From: Streptomyces sp. NBC_01669
Lineage (GTDB): Bacteria > Actinomycetota > Actinomycetes > Streptomycetales > Streptomycetaceae
Reading direction: 5' to 3'
DNA length: 64,000 nt
NCBI RefSeq assembly: GCF_026339735.1
Contig: NZ_JAPEQG010000001.1
Location: 8,431,001-8,495,000, forward strand
In this document: positions 24,177 through 33,744 of the stretch, in pieces
Layout: each line of letters starts with the position of its first letter
How positions within the stretch are numbered: the stretch's first letter is position 1
Translations under genes and position numbers: made by a program
The notes under the pieces: model-generated
What the model saw: the letters and a program-made list of their open reading frames with translations, nothing else
The model's database searches: none
What the model was told of the DNA's origin: nothing

Positions 24177-27100
24177 GTGGGCCCTGGCATAGTCGGCAAA
24201 GCAACGCGTCCGCTCGTGCTCCTCGCGGCGGTGTCCGCGATGACGGTGGGAGCCGTTGCCCCTGCCGTCGCCGATTCGACCCCCGACCCCCGACCCCGTA
24301 ACTCCGCCGAAGTACTCAGACCCGTCGCCCCGCCGGCAGCGAGCCATGCGGCAGGCGACTCCCGATCCGTCGTGGACGGCGACGGCATCGAGACCGCCCG
24401 CACCGCGCGCCCGGTCGCCCCCGGAGTCCGCCTCAGCTCGTACGACCGGCTCGAATCCGACAAGTGGCTGCGCGTCGACTCCCTCTCCGTCGACCTCGAC
24501 GGCAGTGGCGTACAGGCCGACTACCTCTCCACCGGCAAGGTCTCCGACCGGCGCACGGTCTCGCAACTCGCCGCCGGACACGACGCGGGCCCCGGCCGCC
24601 GGACCGTCGCCGCGATCAACGCCGACTTCTTCGACATCAACCAGACCGGTGCGCCCGAAGGCGTCGGAATCAAGGACGGCGTGCCCGTCCAGTCACCCGC
24701 CCCTGGAGTCAACCGGGCGGTCGGCATCGGCCCCGGCAGCGCGGGCCGCATCCTGAACCTGTACTTCGAGGGCACACTCACCCTGCCCTCCGGACAGCGG
24801 CCGCTCACCGCCTACAACGCCGCCAATGTGCCGAGCGGGGGAGTGGGCGCCTACACCCCGGCCTGGGGAACCGCAGACCGTGCACTCACTGTCGACAAGG
24901 CGACTCCCGTCGCCGAAGCGGTCGTACGCGACGGCAAGGTCGTCTCCGTGTCGGACACCCCCGGCTCCGGCGCCGTCCCCGACGACACCACGGTCCTCGT
25001 CGGACGCGAGGCCGGAGCCGCCGCACTCACGTTGCTCCGGCCGGGCGACCCCGTGTCGCTGACCTACCGGGCACGCACCGACAGCGGCGACGTACCCCGC
25101 ACCGCCGTCGGTGGCCGGGAACTCCTCGTCGTCGACGGCGTCGCGCAGAACCACGACGGAGAGGGCAACAACACCGCCGCCCCGCGCACCGCCGTCGGCT
25201 TCTCTCAGGACGGCAGCACGATGCAGATCCTCACCATCGACGGCCGGCAGGCCGACAGCGGCGGTGTCACACTCACCGAACTCGGCCAGATGATGCGGCG
25301 GGCAGGCTCGTACAGCGCGCTCAACCTGGACGGCGGCGGCTCCTCGACCCTCGTCGCGCGTGTGCCCGGCAGCGACGCGCTGCAGGTGGAGAACAGCCCG
25401 TCCGACGGCACCGAGCGCACTGTCCCCAACGGCCTCGCCCTCACCGCCCCCGACGGCAGCGGCCGCCTCAAGGGCTTCTGGGTCGAGACCCGAACCCCGG
25501 CCGGTACCGCACCAGGCGTCGACCCCGTCAAGGGCGGCCACCCCGAGCGGGTCTTCCCCGGACTCACCCGCAGCCTCACCGCGACCGGATACGACGAGAC
25601 GTACGGCCCTGCCACCGGCATCCCGCACTGGCACACCGCCCGCAACAACGTCGGTACGGTCGACGGCAACGGGCTCTTCACCGCACGCCACAGCGGCACC
25701 ACGGAGGCGCGCGCCGAACTGGGATCCGCCCGCGGCAGCACCGCGCTGACCGTCCTCGACAGGCTGGCCCGGATCCAGCCGACCACACAGCGGGTGGGTC
25801 TCGCGAACGCCGAAGCCACCGGTACCTTCGGCATCGTCGGACTCGACGCGCACGGCACCAGCGCCCCCGTCGAACCCCGCGACGTCACCCTCGACTACGA
25901 CCACGCGCTCTTCGACATCCGTGATGACGGCAAGGGCAACTTCACCGTCACCTCACGCACCGGCGGCGGCGCCGGACAGATCAGGGCGACCGTCGCGGGC
26001 ACCACCACTGTCCTCGCCGTCAGCGTCGGCCTCGCCGAGCAGGCGGTCTCCGACTTCGACGACGCCGGGTCCTGGAAGTTCAGCCAGGCCCGGGCGAGCG
26101 GATCCCTCTTCGCCACCCCCGACGGCCACACCGGCACTGGACTCGGACTCACGTACGACTTCACCCGGTCGACCGCGACGCGCGCCGCGTACGCCGCCCC
26201 GCCCCAGCCGGTCACCGTGCCGGGACAGCCCCAGTCGTTCAAGCTCTGGATCAAGGGCGACGGCAAGGGCGCCTGGCCGACGCTGCACCTCAAGGACGCC
26301 GCGGGCTCCGACCAGTTGCTCCGCGGACCGTACGTCACCTGGACCGGCTGGCGGCAGGTCACCTTCGCCGTGCCGACGGGCGCGGCCATGCCGCTCAGCG
26401 TGTACCGCTTCTACCTCGCCGAGACGGCGGCCGCCCAGCAGTACACCGGTGAGATCGTCATCGACGACCTCACCGCCCAGGTGCCGCCCACCGTCGACCT
26501 GCCCGAACAGGCCGTGACCATTGATCCGTTGATCGATCCGGCCGCAGTCACCGAAGCCCGGGACTGGCAGTTCGCGGTGATGTCGGACGCCCAGTTCGTC
26601 GCCCGCGACCCCGACAGCGCCATCGTCACCCAGGCGCGGCGCACCCTGCGAGAGATCAAAGCGGCGCGGCCCGACTTCCTGGTCATCAACGGCGACCTCG
26701 TCGACGAGGGATCACCGGCGGACCTCGCCTTCGCGCGCCAGATCCTGACCGAGGAACTCGGCGACTCCCTGCCCTGGTACTACGTGCCCGGCAACCACGA
26801 AGTGATGGGCGGGAAGATCGACAACTTCATCACCCAATTCGGTCCCGCCCAGCGGACGTTCGACCACAAGGGCACCCGGATCATCACGCTCGACACCTCC
26901 AGCCTCACCCTGCGCGGCGGGGGCTTCGCCCAGATCAAGGAGGTGCGCGCCCAGCTCGACGCGGCTGCGAAGGACCCTGACGTCGACTCGGTGATGCTGA
27001 TCGAGCACGTTCCGCCGCGCGACCCGACGGTTCAGAAGGGCAGCCAGCTCGGGGACCGCAAGGAGGCGGCCCTGGTCGAACAGTGGCTCGCCGACTTCCG

Positions 27101-27668
27101 CCGTACGACGGGCAAGGGCGCCGCATTCATCGGCAGCCACGTCGGGGTCTTCCACGCCTCGCACGTCGACGGCGTGCCGTACCTGATCAACGGCAACTCC
27201 GGGAAGGCACCGGCCGGACCGGCGGACGAGGGAGGCTTCACCGGCTGGTCCCTCGTCGGCGCGGACCACGTCTCGCCCGGCGAACAGGCCGCCGCGCGGG
27301 AGAAGCCGTGGCGGGGCACGCCCGACTGGGTCTCGGTGCAGACCCGGGCGCATGTCGACACGCTGACCCTGGACGCCCCGTCCGTGCTCGGCGCGGGACA
27401 CACCGCGAAGATCACGGCGACCGTCACCCAGGGCACCCGCAGCGTCCCGGTCGCGTTCCCGCTGGCCGCCGACTGGACCGGGTCACCGAACGTCCACATC
27501 GGCGACCGGGACAGCGCCCGCCACCGGCACACAGCGGTCTTCGACCCGTCCACCGGCACCCTCACGGCGCTTCGGCCGGGCACGATCACGCTCGCGGTGA
27601 CGGTCAACGGCACGACGCAGCTGACCCGGATCCGGATCGCCGCGGCGGGCACCGCCACGGCAGCCTGA
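24177..27668 (+). CDS. Secreted phosphodiester glycosidase / metallophosphoesterase fusion
   Basis: The 1163-residue protein starts with a signal peptide (TRPLVLLAAVSAMTVGAVAP, cleaved near VADS). A NAGPA-type phosphodiester glycosidase domain spans about residues 80-430 (INADFFDINQTG near 148, ALNLDGGGSSTLV near 381). Two beta-sandwich, carbohydrate-binding-like regions follow, then a calcineurin-like metallophosphoesterase (VMSDAQF near 798, INGDLVDEG, VPGNHEV near 867, EHVPPRD, SHVGVFHASHVDG). A BIG2-like domain closes it at about 1070-1163. The domains imply removal of a sugar from a phosphodiester, then phosphate ester cleavage, on an extracellular polymer such as teichoic acid. The GTG was chosen for the AGGAGG upstream and the signal peptide; an upstream in-frame ATG adds about 44 residues. 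Confidence 0.88.
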   Translation: MGPGIVGKATRPLVLLAAVSAMTVGAVAPAVADSTPDPRPRNSAEVLRPVAPPAASHAAGDSRSVVDGDGIETARTARPVAPGVRLSSYDRLESDKWLRVDSLSVDLDGSGVQADYLSTGKVSDRRTVSQLAAGHDAGPGRRTVAAINADFFDINQTGAPEGVGIKDGVPVQSPAPGVNRAVGIGPGSAGRILNLYFEGTLTLPSGQRPLTAYNAANVPSGGVGAYTPAWGTADRALTVDKATPVAEAVVRDGKVVSVSDTPGSGAVPDDTTVLVGREAGAAALTLLRPGDPVSLTYRARTDSGDVPRTAVGGRELLVVDGVAQNHDGEGNNTAAPRTAVGFSQDGSTMQILTIDGRQADSGGVTLTELGQMMRRAGSYSALNLDGGGSSTLVARVPGSDALQVENSPSDGTERTVPNGLALTAPDGSGRLKGFWVETRTPAGTAPGVDPVKGGHPERVFPGLTRSLTATGYDETYGPATGIPHWHTARNNVGTVDGNGLFTARHSGTTEARAELGSARGSTALTVLDRLARIQPTTQRVGLANAEATGTFGIVGLDAHGTSAPVEPRDVTLDYDHALFDIRDDGKGNFTVTSRTGGGAGQIRATVAGTTTVLAVSVGLAEQAVSDFDDAGSWKFSQARASGSLFATPDGHTGTGLGLTYDFTRSTATRAAYAAPPQPVTVPGQPQSFKLWIKGDGKGAWPTLHLKDAAGSDQLLRGPYVTWTGWRQVTFAVPTGAAMPLSVYRFYLAETAAAQQYTGEIVIDDLTAQVPPTVDLPEQAVTIDPLIDPAAVTEARDWQFAVMSDAQFVARDPDSAIVTQARRTLREIKAARPDFLVINGDLVDEGSPADLAFARQILTEELGDSLPWYYVPGNHEVMGGKIDNFITQFGPAQRTFDHKGTRIITLDTSSLTLRGGGFAQIKEVRAQLDAAAKDPDVDSVMLIEHVPPRDPTVQKGSQLGDRKEAALVEQWLADFRRTTGKGAAFIGSHVGVFHASHVDGVPYLINGNSGKAPAGPADEGGFTGWSLVGADHVSPGEQAAAREKPWRGTPDWVSVQTRAHVDTLTLDAPSVLGAGHTAKITATVTQGTRSVPVAFPLAADWTGSPNVHIGDRDSARHRHTAVFDPSTGTLTALRPGTITLAVTVNGTTQLTRIRIAAAGTATAA

Positions 27669-27690
27669 CGCAACACGCGCACCGCACGGC

Positions 27691-27726
27691 GGTCCCGCAC
27701 CCGGTTCCACGACCGGGTGCGGGACC
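27691..27726. terminator. Bidirectional hairpin terminator
   Basis: A perfect 15-bp stem (GGTCCCGCACCCGGT and complement) with loop TCCACG lies between the convergent glycosidase gene (stop 27668) and dhaM (stop at 27743). It probably terminates both. Confidence 0.85.
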
Positions 27727-27742
27727 CCGTACTTCCGGTCTC

Positions 27743-28153
27743 TCACAACTTGCGGTAGCCGTACGCCTCGGTCGCCGCGGCCTCCACCGCGGCAAGATCA
27801 CCGCCCGCCGACGCCGTGACCAGTGCGGCGACCGCGCCCTCCACGAACGGTGCGTCCACCAGCCGTGCCCCGTCCGGCAGTTCGTCTCCCTCGGCCAGCA
27901 TCGCCTTGACCGTGAGCACCGCACTGCCCAGGTCGACCAGCACCGCGATGCCCACGCCGCCGTCGACCTTCCGGGCCGCCTCGGCGATGAGCTCCGCACT
28001 GGTGCCGAGCCCACCCGACGGCGTACCGCCGGCCGCGGCCACGGGCGCCGTCGCACCACCGGCTGCCAGCCCCTTGGCCAACTCGGCCACCGCCTCGGCC
28101 ACCGGCCCGCTGTGCGACACCAGCACGATTCCTACCTGCTTCTCCTCGCTCAC
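27743..28153 (-). CDS. dhaM: Dihydroxyacetone kinase phosphotransfer subunit DhaM
   Basis: The 136-residue protein is an EIIA-mannose-type phosphocarrier. GIVLVSHSGPVAEAVAEL holds the phospho-accepting His near residue 13, and GIAVLVDLGSAVLTVKAML is the second conserved stretch. It takes phosphate from HPr of the PTS and passes it to ADP bound on DhaL, so this kinase uses PEP rather than free ATP. It is single-domain, without the fused HPr/EI parts of the E. coli protein. Its GTG overlaps the dhaL stop (GTGA). Confidence 0.92.
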   Translation of the reverse strand: MSEEKQVGIVLVSHSGPVAEAVAELAKGLAAGGATAPVAAAGGTPSGGLGTSAELIAEAARKVDGGVGIAVLVDLGSAVLTVKAMLAEGDELPDGARLVDAPFVEGAVAALVTASAGGDLAAVEAAATEAYGYRKL

Positions 28154-28764
28154 GAGCCGCCTCCACCGCGTTCGTACGACTCCGCCAGCGTGGCGATCAG
28201 CAGCGCGGACGACGTCGCCCCCGGATCCTGATGCCCGATGCTCCGCTCACCCAGATAGCTGGCCCTGCCCTTGCGCGCCTGCATCGGCACGGTCGCGGTC
28301 GCACCCGCCTCGGCCGCCTCCCGGGCAGCGGCGTACGACGTACCGAGCGCTTCCACACCCGGCAGCAGCGCGTCGAGCATCGTCTTGTCCCCGGCCTGCG
28401 CACCGCCCAGCTGTCCCACGGCGGCGACACCCGAGGCGAACGCCTCGGCCAGCTGCTGATCCGTCACGGCGGGCGCATCGCCCAGCGCCTTCCCCGTACG
28501 CCGCAGCAGCGTCCCGTACAACGGCCCCGACGCCCCGCCGACCGTCGAGATCAACTGCCGCCCCGCAAGCACCAGTACGGCCCCCGGCGTCTGCGGGTCC
28601 TCCTTCTCCAGCACCGCGGTCACCGCGGCGAATCCACGCTGCATATTGCTGCCGTGATCGGCGTCCCCGATCGCAGAGTCGAGCTCGGTGAGGCGGTCCG
28701 CCTCACGGTCCACAGCGGCCGCGGCGGCGGCCATCCACCGGCGGAAGAAATCAACGTCGAGCAC
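28150..28764 (-). CDS. dhaL: Dihydroxyacetone kinase nucleotide-binding subunit DhaL
   Basis: The 204-residue protein carries the DhaL metal/nucleotide signature TELDSAIGDADHGSNMQRG at about residues 26-44, whose aspartates chelate the magnesium of bound ADP. Further conserved pieces are STVGGASGPLYGTLL and GQLGGAQAGDKTMLDALLP, and ARKGRASYLGERSIGHQDPG closes the barrel. ADP on DhaL is rephosphorylated by DhaM and then phosphorylates dihydroxyacetone held on DhaK. The GTG at 28764 has AAGGAG 6 bases upstream. Confidence 0.95.
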   Translation of the reverse strand: MLDVDFFRRWMAAAAAAVDREADRLTELDSAIGDADHGSNMQRGFAAVTAVLEKEDPQTPGAVLVLAGRQLISTVGGASGPLYGTLLRRTGKALGDAPAVTDQQLAEAFASGVAAVGQLGGAQAGDKTMLDALLPGVEALGTSYAAAREAAEAGATATVPMQARKGRASYLGERSIGHQDPGATSSALLIATLAESYERGGGGS

Positions 28765-28812
28765 ATGGATCTCCTTGTCCCTGGAACAACGTCATGGGCG
28801 CACGGCCGCTGC

Positions 28813-29805
28813 TCAACGGCCCCAGCGGAGCGCGGGCGTCTCGACCGGCGCGTCCCAGAGCCGCAGCAGCTCCTCGTCCACCTGGCAGAGCGTCACCGAA
28901 CAGCCCGCCATGTCGAGCGAGGTCACATAGTTCCCCACGAGCGTACGAGCCACGACGACATGCCGCTCGGACAGCACCCGCTGCACCTCGGCATTGAACC
29001 CGTACAGCTCCAGCAACGGCGTCGCCCCCATCCCGTTGACCAGCAGGAGCACCGGATTGTCCGGCCGCAGATCCTCCAGAATCGCGTCCACTGCGAAGTC
29101 CGCGATCTCCCCCGACGTCATCATCGGACGCCGCTCGCGCCCCGGCTCGCCGTGGATGCCGATGCCCAGTTCGAGCTCGCCCGGCGGCAGATCGAAAGTG
29201 GGGGAGCCCTTGGCCGGCGTGGTGACGGAGCTCAGCGCCACCCCGAAACTCCGCGACGCCTCGTTCACCCGCCGGCCGATGGCCTCCACCCGCTCCAGCG
29301 GCGCACCCTCCTCGGCCGCCGCCCCGGCGATCTTCTCGACGAACAGGGTCGCCCCCGTGCCCCGCCGCCCGGCCGTGAACAGACTGTCCGTCACGGCCAC
29401 GTCATCGTTGACGAGCACCTTCGCGATCTGCACACCCTCGTCCTCGGCGAGCTCGGCGGCCATCTCGAAGTTCAGCACATCGCCGGTGTAGTTCTTGACG
29501 ACGAACAGCACCCCCGCGCCACTGTCGACGGCGGCTGCGGCGCGCACCATCTGGTCCGGAACGGGCGACGTGAACACTTCCCCGGGACAGGCGGCGGACA
29601 GCATCCCGGGCCCGACGAACCCGGCGTGCAACGGCTCATGCCCGGACCCGCCCCCGGAGACGAGCCCCACCTTTCCGGCGACGGGCGCGTCACGCCGTAC
29701 GACGACACGGTTGTCCACATCCACGGTCAGCTCGGGATGGGCAGCGGCGATGCCGCGCAGGGCGTCCGCTACGACGGTCTCGGGGACGTTGATCAGCATT
29801 CTCAT
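28813..29805 (-). CDS. dhaK: Dihydroxyacetone kinase substrate-binding subunit DhaK
   Basis: The 330-residue protein has the DhaK hallmarks: VGLVSGGGSGHEPLHAGFVG (about residues 46-65), GDVLNFEMAAELAEDEG near 110-130, and the covalent substrate-binding His expected near GIGIHGEPGRER (about 215-226). Dihydroxyacetone is held as a hemiaminal on that His and phosphorylated to DHAP. A GGAG site lies 6 bases before the ATG. It leads the dhaK-dhaL-dhaM operon; no glycerol dehydrogenase or regulator gene is adjacent, so substrate supply must come from elsewhere. Confidence 0.95.
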   Translation of the reverse strand: MRMLINVPETVVADALRGIAAAHPELTVDVDNRVVVRRDAPVAGKVGLVSGGGSGHEPLHAGFVGPGMLSAACPGEVFTSPVPDQMVRAAAAVDSGAGVLFVVKNYTGDVLNFEMAAELAEDEGVQIAKVLVNDDVAVTDSLFTAGRRGTGATLFVEKIAGAAAEEGAPLERVEAIGRRVNEASRSFGVALSSVTTPAKGSPTFDLPPGELELGIGIHGEPGRERRPMMTSGEIADFAVDAILEDLRPDNPVLLLVNGMGATPLLELYGFNAEVQRVLSERHVVVARTLVGNYVTSLDMAGCSVTLCQVDEELLRLWDAPVETPALRWGR

Positions 29806-30391
29806 ACGTGTCTCCTGGCAGCGCTGGCAGATGTCACTGTGACCGGTGTCTTTCCTGGTCGGAGTGGGTGACGTCAGTTGTAGATCTTGGCGGTTGTCGG
29901 CCTCGGTAGCGGTGGGTGGCGGTACTGATGCCGACCCGATGCCGACTTTCGTGACGGGGTGTCAGGTGGCTGGCCGGGTTCGACCGGTTTGCAGGTGCAG
30001 ACCCAGCGCCTTCAGCAGTATCGGCGGTTTGGGCCGACGATCACAGACCGCGGCGATCGGTGCGTCCCGTCGGCTATGCCACCGGCGAGATCGATGGCGG
30101 CAGGGCGCTGCTCCTCGAGGCCCGATTACAGGGCGCGGTGAGGCGCACGTTCGAGCCGGCCGGGTCGGCCGGCTGCCGGTATTGCGGGAGCGATGGCGAG
30201 CCGTGGTGATCGGCTCATCCATCTGCGCCCCTGGCGGTGGCGCGACGGGCTGTGATGGTGCACAGCATGAGCGCGGTCGGCGGTGGCACGGCGCCGCCCG
30301 GGCTGGTCGCCTCGCAGACCACCCCGGGCGGCGCGACCACCTCGTACCGACGCGAAATAGTGGCGCTCGTCCTTCGAGCCGTGGCCGTACG
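29806..30391. other. Intergenic region upstream of dhaK, no supported gene
   Basis: Nearly 600 bases without a convincing gene. A minus-strand frame at about 29970-30060 (AAVCDRRPKPPILLKALG) resembles conserved coding sequence but has no context and I cannot name it. A perfect 9-bp inverted repeat (AGCCGGCCG / CGGCCGGCT, 30154-30174) could act as a terminator. The dhaK promoter must lie at the left edge. Confidence 0.4.
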
Positions 30392-30428
30392 ACAACGGAC
30401 CGCACTGCCCCCCAGTGCGGCCCGTTGT
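30392..30428 (-). terminator. Hairpin terminator of the LysR gene
   Basis: Arms ACAACGGACCGCACTG and CAGTGCGGCCCGTTGT pair with one mismatch over 16 bp around a CCCCC loop, immediately after the LysR stop codon. It closes the fdhF-MFS-fdhD-lysR gene string. Confidence 0.8.
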
Positions 30429-31358
30429 CTACTGCGGTCCGGGGTCTCCGGGGAGGCGTTCCAGGGCGGCGGCCACATCGGTGCGGCGCGCGATCTCCGT
30501 GAGGGCGCGGGCCATGACCGATCCCGGCTCCCGGGCGGTGACCACCAGCCCGACCGGCACCGTCCGGGCGGGCTCGACCATCGGCACTGCCCGCATGCCG
30601 TGCGGCACGCCGAACACATGCAGCCAGGTGTGCGGCACGATACTGGCCCACCGCCCCGTCCTGACATGGGCGAAGAGGGCACCCACGGAATCGGTCTCGA
30701 CCCGGGGCGTCGGCCGCAGCCCGGCCTCGGCGAACACCTTGTCCAGCACCTGACGCCCCTGCATGGCCTCGGTCAGCAGGCAGAGCGGCAGCCGTGACGC
30801 CTCCGCCCAGGTCGCCGTCGTCCCATGGGCGAGGCCGTCGGCGACGTCGGTCAGCAGCACGTACCGCTCCTCGTACAGCGGGACCGCCTGGAAGTTCTCG
30901 GAAAGACCTCTGTGCAGATACGTGATTCCGGCGTCGATCTCGAAGTTCTGAAGCTGCCGGAGGATGTCCTCCGACTGGAGGTCCGCTATGACCTCCACGG
31001 TGACCCGGGGATGCGCCACGCAGAACGGGCCGGTCAGCTGTGCGACGGCGCCGGACGCGGTCGGGACCGAGCCGACCCGCATCCTGCCGCTCAGACCGTT
31101 GCGCAGGGCGCCGACCTCGCTCTTGAGGGCGTCCCGGTCGGCGAGGATCCGCTGCGCCCACACCACGATGCGTTCGCCCTCGGGCGTGAGGCCCTCGTAC
31201 TTGCGGCCGCGCCGGACCAGCGGTACATCCAGCTCTTCCTCGAGCTTCCGGATGGCCTCGGAGAGAGCGGGCTGAGAGACGTAGCAGGCCTGGGCGGCAC
31301 GGGCGAAATGGCGCTCCCGGGAGAGGGCAACCAGGTACTCGAGTTGACGGAACAGCAC
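30429..31358 (-). CDS. LysR-family transcriptional regulator
   Basis: The 309-residue protein has a typical LysR N-terminal winged helix (FRQLEYLVALSRERHFARAA, then CYVSQPALSEAIRKLEEELD), the linker helix, and a two-lobed effector-binding domain (SGRMRVGSVPTASGAVA ... VETDSVGALFAHVRTGRWAS). It is the last gene of the minus-strand fdhF-MFS-fdhD-lysR string, only 63 bases after fdhD. It is therefore a likely regulator of this molybdoenzyme locus, perhaps also of the divergent moaA operon. The effector is unknown; formate or an oxyanion would be reasonable guesses. Confidence 0.92.
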   Translation of the reverse strand: MLFRQLEYLVALSRERHFARAAQACYVSQPALSEAIRKLEEELDVPLVRRGRKYEGLTPEGERIVVWAQRILADRDALKSEVGALRNGLSGRMRVGSVPTASGAVAQLTGPFCVAHPRVTVEVIADLQSEDILRQLQNFEIDAGITYLHRGLSENFQAVPLYEERYVLLTDVADGLAHGTTATWAEASRLPLCLLTEAMQGRQVLDKVFAEAGLRPTPRVETDSVGALFAHVRTGRWASIVPHTWLHVFGVPHGMRAVPMVEPARTVPVGLVVTAREPGSVMARALTEIARRTDVAAALERLPGDPGPQ

Positions 31359-31421
31359 CCCATGGGTCTACCGGACCACTCGTCGGAAAGCCAATCGGCG
31401 TCGCCGCGGTGTCGGTACGTG

Positions 31422-32258
31422 TCAGGCCACGGGCTGTGGTTGCAAGCGCTCGGCGCCGGTGTAGACGTTCATCGAGGCGCCGCGCAGGAATCCGACCAGC
31501 GTCAGCCCGCTTTCCGCGGCGAGGTCCACGGCGAGCGAGGAGGGGGCGGACACGGCCGCCAGCATGGGGATTCCGGCCATCACCGCCTTCTGCACCAGCT
31601 CGAAGGAGGCCCGGCCGCTCACCATCAGCACCGTCTTGCGCAGCGGCAGCAGTCCCGACCGCAGGGCGTGGCCGACGACCTTGTCCACGGCGTTGTGCCG
31701 GCCGACGTCCTCCCGCAGGCACAGCAGCTCGCCCTCGGCACTGAACAGTCCGGCGGCGTGCAGACCGCCGGTGCTGTCGAACACCCGCTGGGCCGCCCGC
31801 AGGCGGTCGGGCAGGGCCGTCAGCGCCTCCGGTCCGATGCGCAGCGGATCCTCGGCGACGGACCAGGCCGCCGTGGTGCGCACCGCGTCCAGGCTGGCCT
31901 TGCCGCACAGCCCGCACGAGGACGTGGTGTAGAAGTTCCGCTCCAGCGAAGGGTCCGGGGCAGCCACGCCTCGGGCCAGGGCGACATCCACCACGTTGTA
32001 GGTGTTGCCGCCGTCGGCCGTGGCGCCCGCGCAGTAGCGGATCCCGGCCACGTCGTCGGCGGCGTGCACCACGCCCTCGCTCACCAGGAACCCGGCCGCG
32101 AGGTCGAAGTCGTCGCCCGGCGTGCGCATCGTCACGGTCAGCGGCCGTCCGCCGACGCGGATCTCCATCGGCTCCTCGGCGGCCAGGGTGTCGGGGCGAT
32201 GGGAGGGCTCCCCTTCCCGGATGCGCAGTACGCGCCGCCGCACGGTCACTCGTCCCAT
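31422..32258 (-). CDS. fdhD: Formate dehydrogenase accessory sulfurtransferase FdhD
   Basis: The 278-residue protein matches FdhD throughout: RTPGDDFDLAAGFLVSEGVV, then the essential flexible-loop CxxC in TTSSCGLCGKA (Cys115 and Cys118), GGLHAAGLFSAEGELL and REDVGRHNAVDKVVG. FdhD passes sulfur from a cysteine desulfurase to the molybdenum of bis-MGD, which is required for formate dehydrogenase-type enzymes. It lies in the same string as the fdhF gene it presumably matures, with the MFS gene between. Confidence 0.96.
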   Translation of the reverse strand: MGRVTVRRRVLRIREGEPSHRPDTLAAEEPMEIRVGGRPLTVTMRTPGDDFDLAAGFLVSEGVVHAADDVAGIRYCAGATADGGNTYNVVDVALARGVAAPDPSLERNFYTTSSCGLCGKASLDAVRTTAAWSVAEDPLRIGPEALTALPDRLRAAQRVFDSTGGLHAAGLFSAEGELLCLREDVGRHNAVDKVVGHALRSGLLPLRKTVLMVSGRASFELVQKAVMAGIPMLAAVSAPSSLAVDLAAESGLTLVGFLRGASMNVYTGAERLQPQPVA

Positions 32259-32460
32259 GATTCGCTCCTCTCCTCGGAGCCCTGCTCCGAGGCTGTTGTG
32301 CGGTTGAGCCGGTTCATCGGTGGACTGGTTCGACCACGGATGGGCGAACCGGACGGTGTCACCGCGGCGCCGCCGGCCGCGGCTCTGGCGTCGACGGTTC
32401 GGCCGCTGCCCGACCGTCGACGGTATGACCTGCGGCGGACCCCGCAGTCCTTCCCCGCCG

Positions 32461-33654
32461 TCACGGCAGGTCCCGACGGCTGTACCGTGCCGTGATGACC
32501 AGGCACAGCAGGCCCGCGGCTGCCAGGCCCGCGAGCAGGGTCGGGTAGGAAGCGGCCCCGGCTGTGACGGCGAGCAGGAGCGGCGTGAGAAAGCCGCTGT
32601 AGGTGGCGCCGTGATAGAGCGATGCCGCCGAGGTTCGGTCCTTCGACGGCGCCAGCCGTTCGATCTCTCTCAGTCCTGAGGCCAGGGTGAGGCCGTACCC
32701 GGCCCCGAGGAAGACCGCCGCGGCCAGCACGAGGCCCGCGGAGTTCCAGTACACGGCGCACGCGCTCACCAGAAGGCCGCCGATCACGGCGACCATCGCG
32801 GCAAGTGTCGCCCGCGCGCTGCGCGCGTGATCCAGCCGGGCGGCCAGGGGCTGGACGGCGAGGCCCACCGTGAGCGTCAGTGCCGTCACCAGGCCGCTGA
32901 ACACCGGCGCGTACCCCGGAACTCGGTCGGCCACCAGCGGCGGCAGCACGACGTACGCCACGGTGGACGCGGTGAAGACCGCCGGGCTCGCCGGAAGTAC
33001 GACCCGCATGAACCGGGGGTGCCTGACGGCCCCGCGGCACAGGCCCGCGGTGAGCGGCTCCACCCCGGCGCCGGGGGTTACCGGCGAGGTCTCCGGCACG
33101 TGGCGGGTCGCGCCGAGCACCAGCAGGGCCAGCAGTGAGTGCACGAGACAGGGCACCACCATCGGGTGCGGCAGCCATTCGGCCAGGGCGCCGGCCGTCA
33201 GCGCTCCGGTGGCGAAGCCGCCACCGGTGGCGTAGGTCGCGCGGCGGGCACCGGCGGCGGGGCGCAGCGCCCCGGCGGACAGTTCCCGCAGCCAGGTGGC
33301 GCCCGCGGTCAGGATGACGCCTGCCGCGACGCCGGTGGCCAGGCGGCTGACGTACACGGCGGTCTGGTCCACGGCCGCCGCCGCCAGAAGGGTGCTGGCA
33401 GCGGCGGACAACGCCAGCGCGAGCCGCACCACACGCCGTCTTCCAAGTCGCTGCGCGGCCGGGCCGCCGAGCAGCAGGCCGGGGAGCATTCCCAGCAGGT
33501 AGGTGGTGAACATGGCGGCGACCGGGACAGGGGGCCAGTGCTCCTGGGTCCGGTACACCACGGCGAGTGGGGTGAACTGGTTCGCTCCCCAGCCGCCGAC
33601 GAACACCGCGGCAGCCGTCGGAAGCCAAGGGCGCGCGGCGTGAGATGCGGGCAT
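32461..33654 (-). CDS. MFS transporter in the molybdoenzyme locus
   Basis: The 397-residue protein has about twelve membrane helices with an MFS motif A-like loop (GGPAAQRLGRRRVVRLALAL). The N-terminal helix contains GGWGANQFTPLAVVYR, seen in a group of actinobacterial MFS proteins of unknown substrate. The start at 33654 (MPASHAARPW) is preferred over an upstream ATG. It lies 90 bases after fdhF and about 200 before fdhD on the same strand, so it may import or export the substrate or product of the molybdoenzyme. Confidence 0.85.
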   Translation of the reverse strand: MPASHAARPWLPTAAAVFVGGWGANQFTPLAVVYRTQEHWPPVPVAAMFTTYLLGMLPGLLLGGPAAQRLGRRRVVRLALALSAAASTLLAAAAVDQTAVYVSRLATGVAAGVILTAGATWLRELSAGALRPAAGARRATYATGGGFATGALTAGALAEWLPHPMVVPCLVHSLLALLVLGATRHVPETSPVTPGAGVEPLTAGLCRGAVRHPRFMRVVLPASPAVFTASTVAYVVLPPLVADRVPGYAPVFSGLVTALTLTVGLAVQPLAARLDHARSARATLAAMVAVIGGLLVSACAVYWNSAGLVLAAAVFLGAGYGLTLASGLREIERLAPSKDRTSAASLYHGATYSGFLTPLLLAVTAGAASYPTLLAGLAAAGLLCLVITARYSRRDLP

Positions 33655-33744
33655 GCCGGAAAGTACCTTTCTGAACGAGGTGCTTCGTGCCGGTTCTCGA
33701 GGTGCGGTGGCTCTTCCCTGACCTCGGGGGAACACGGGGCCGGC

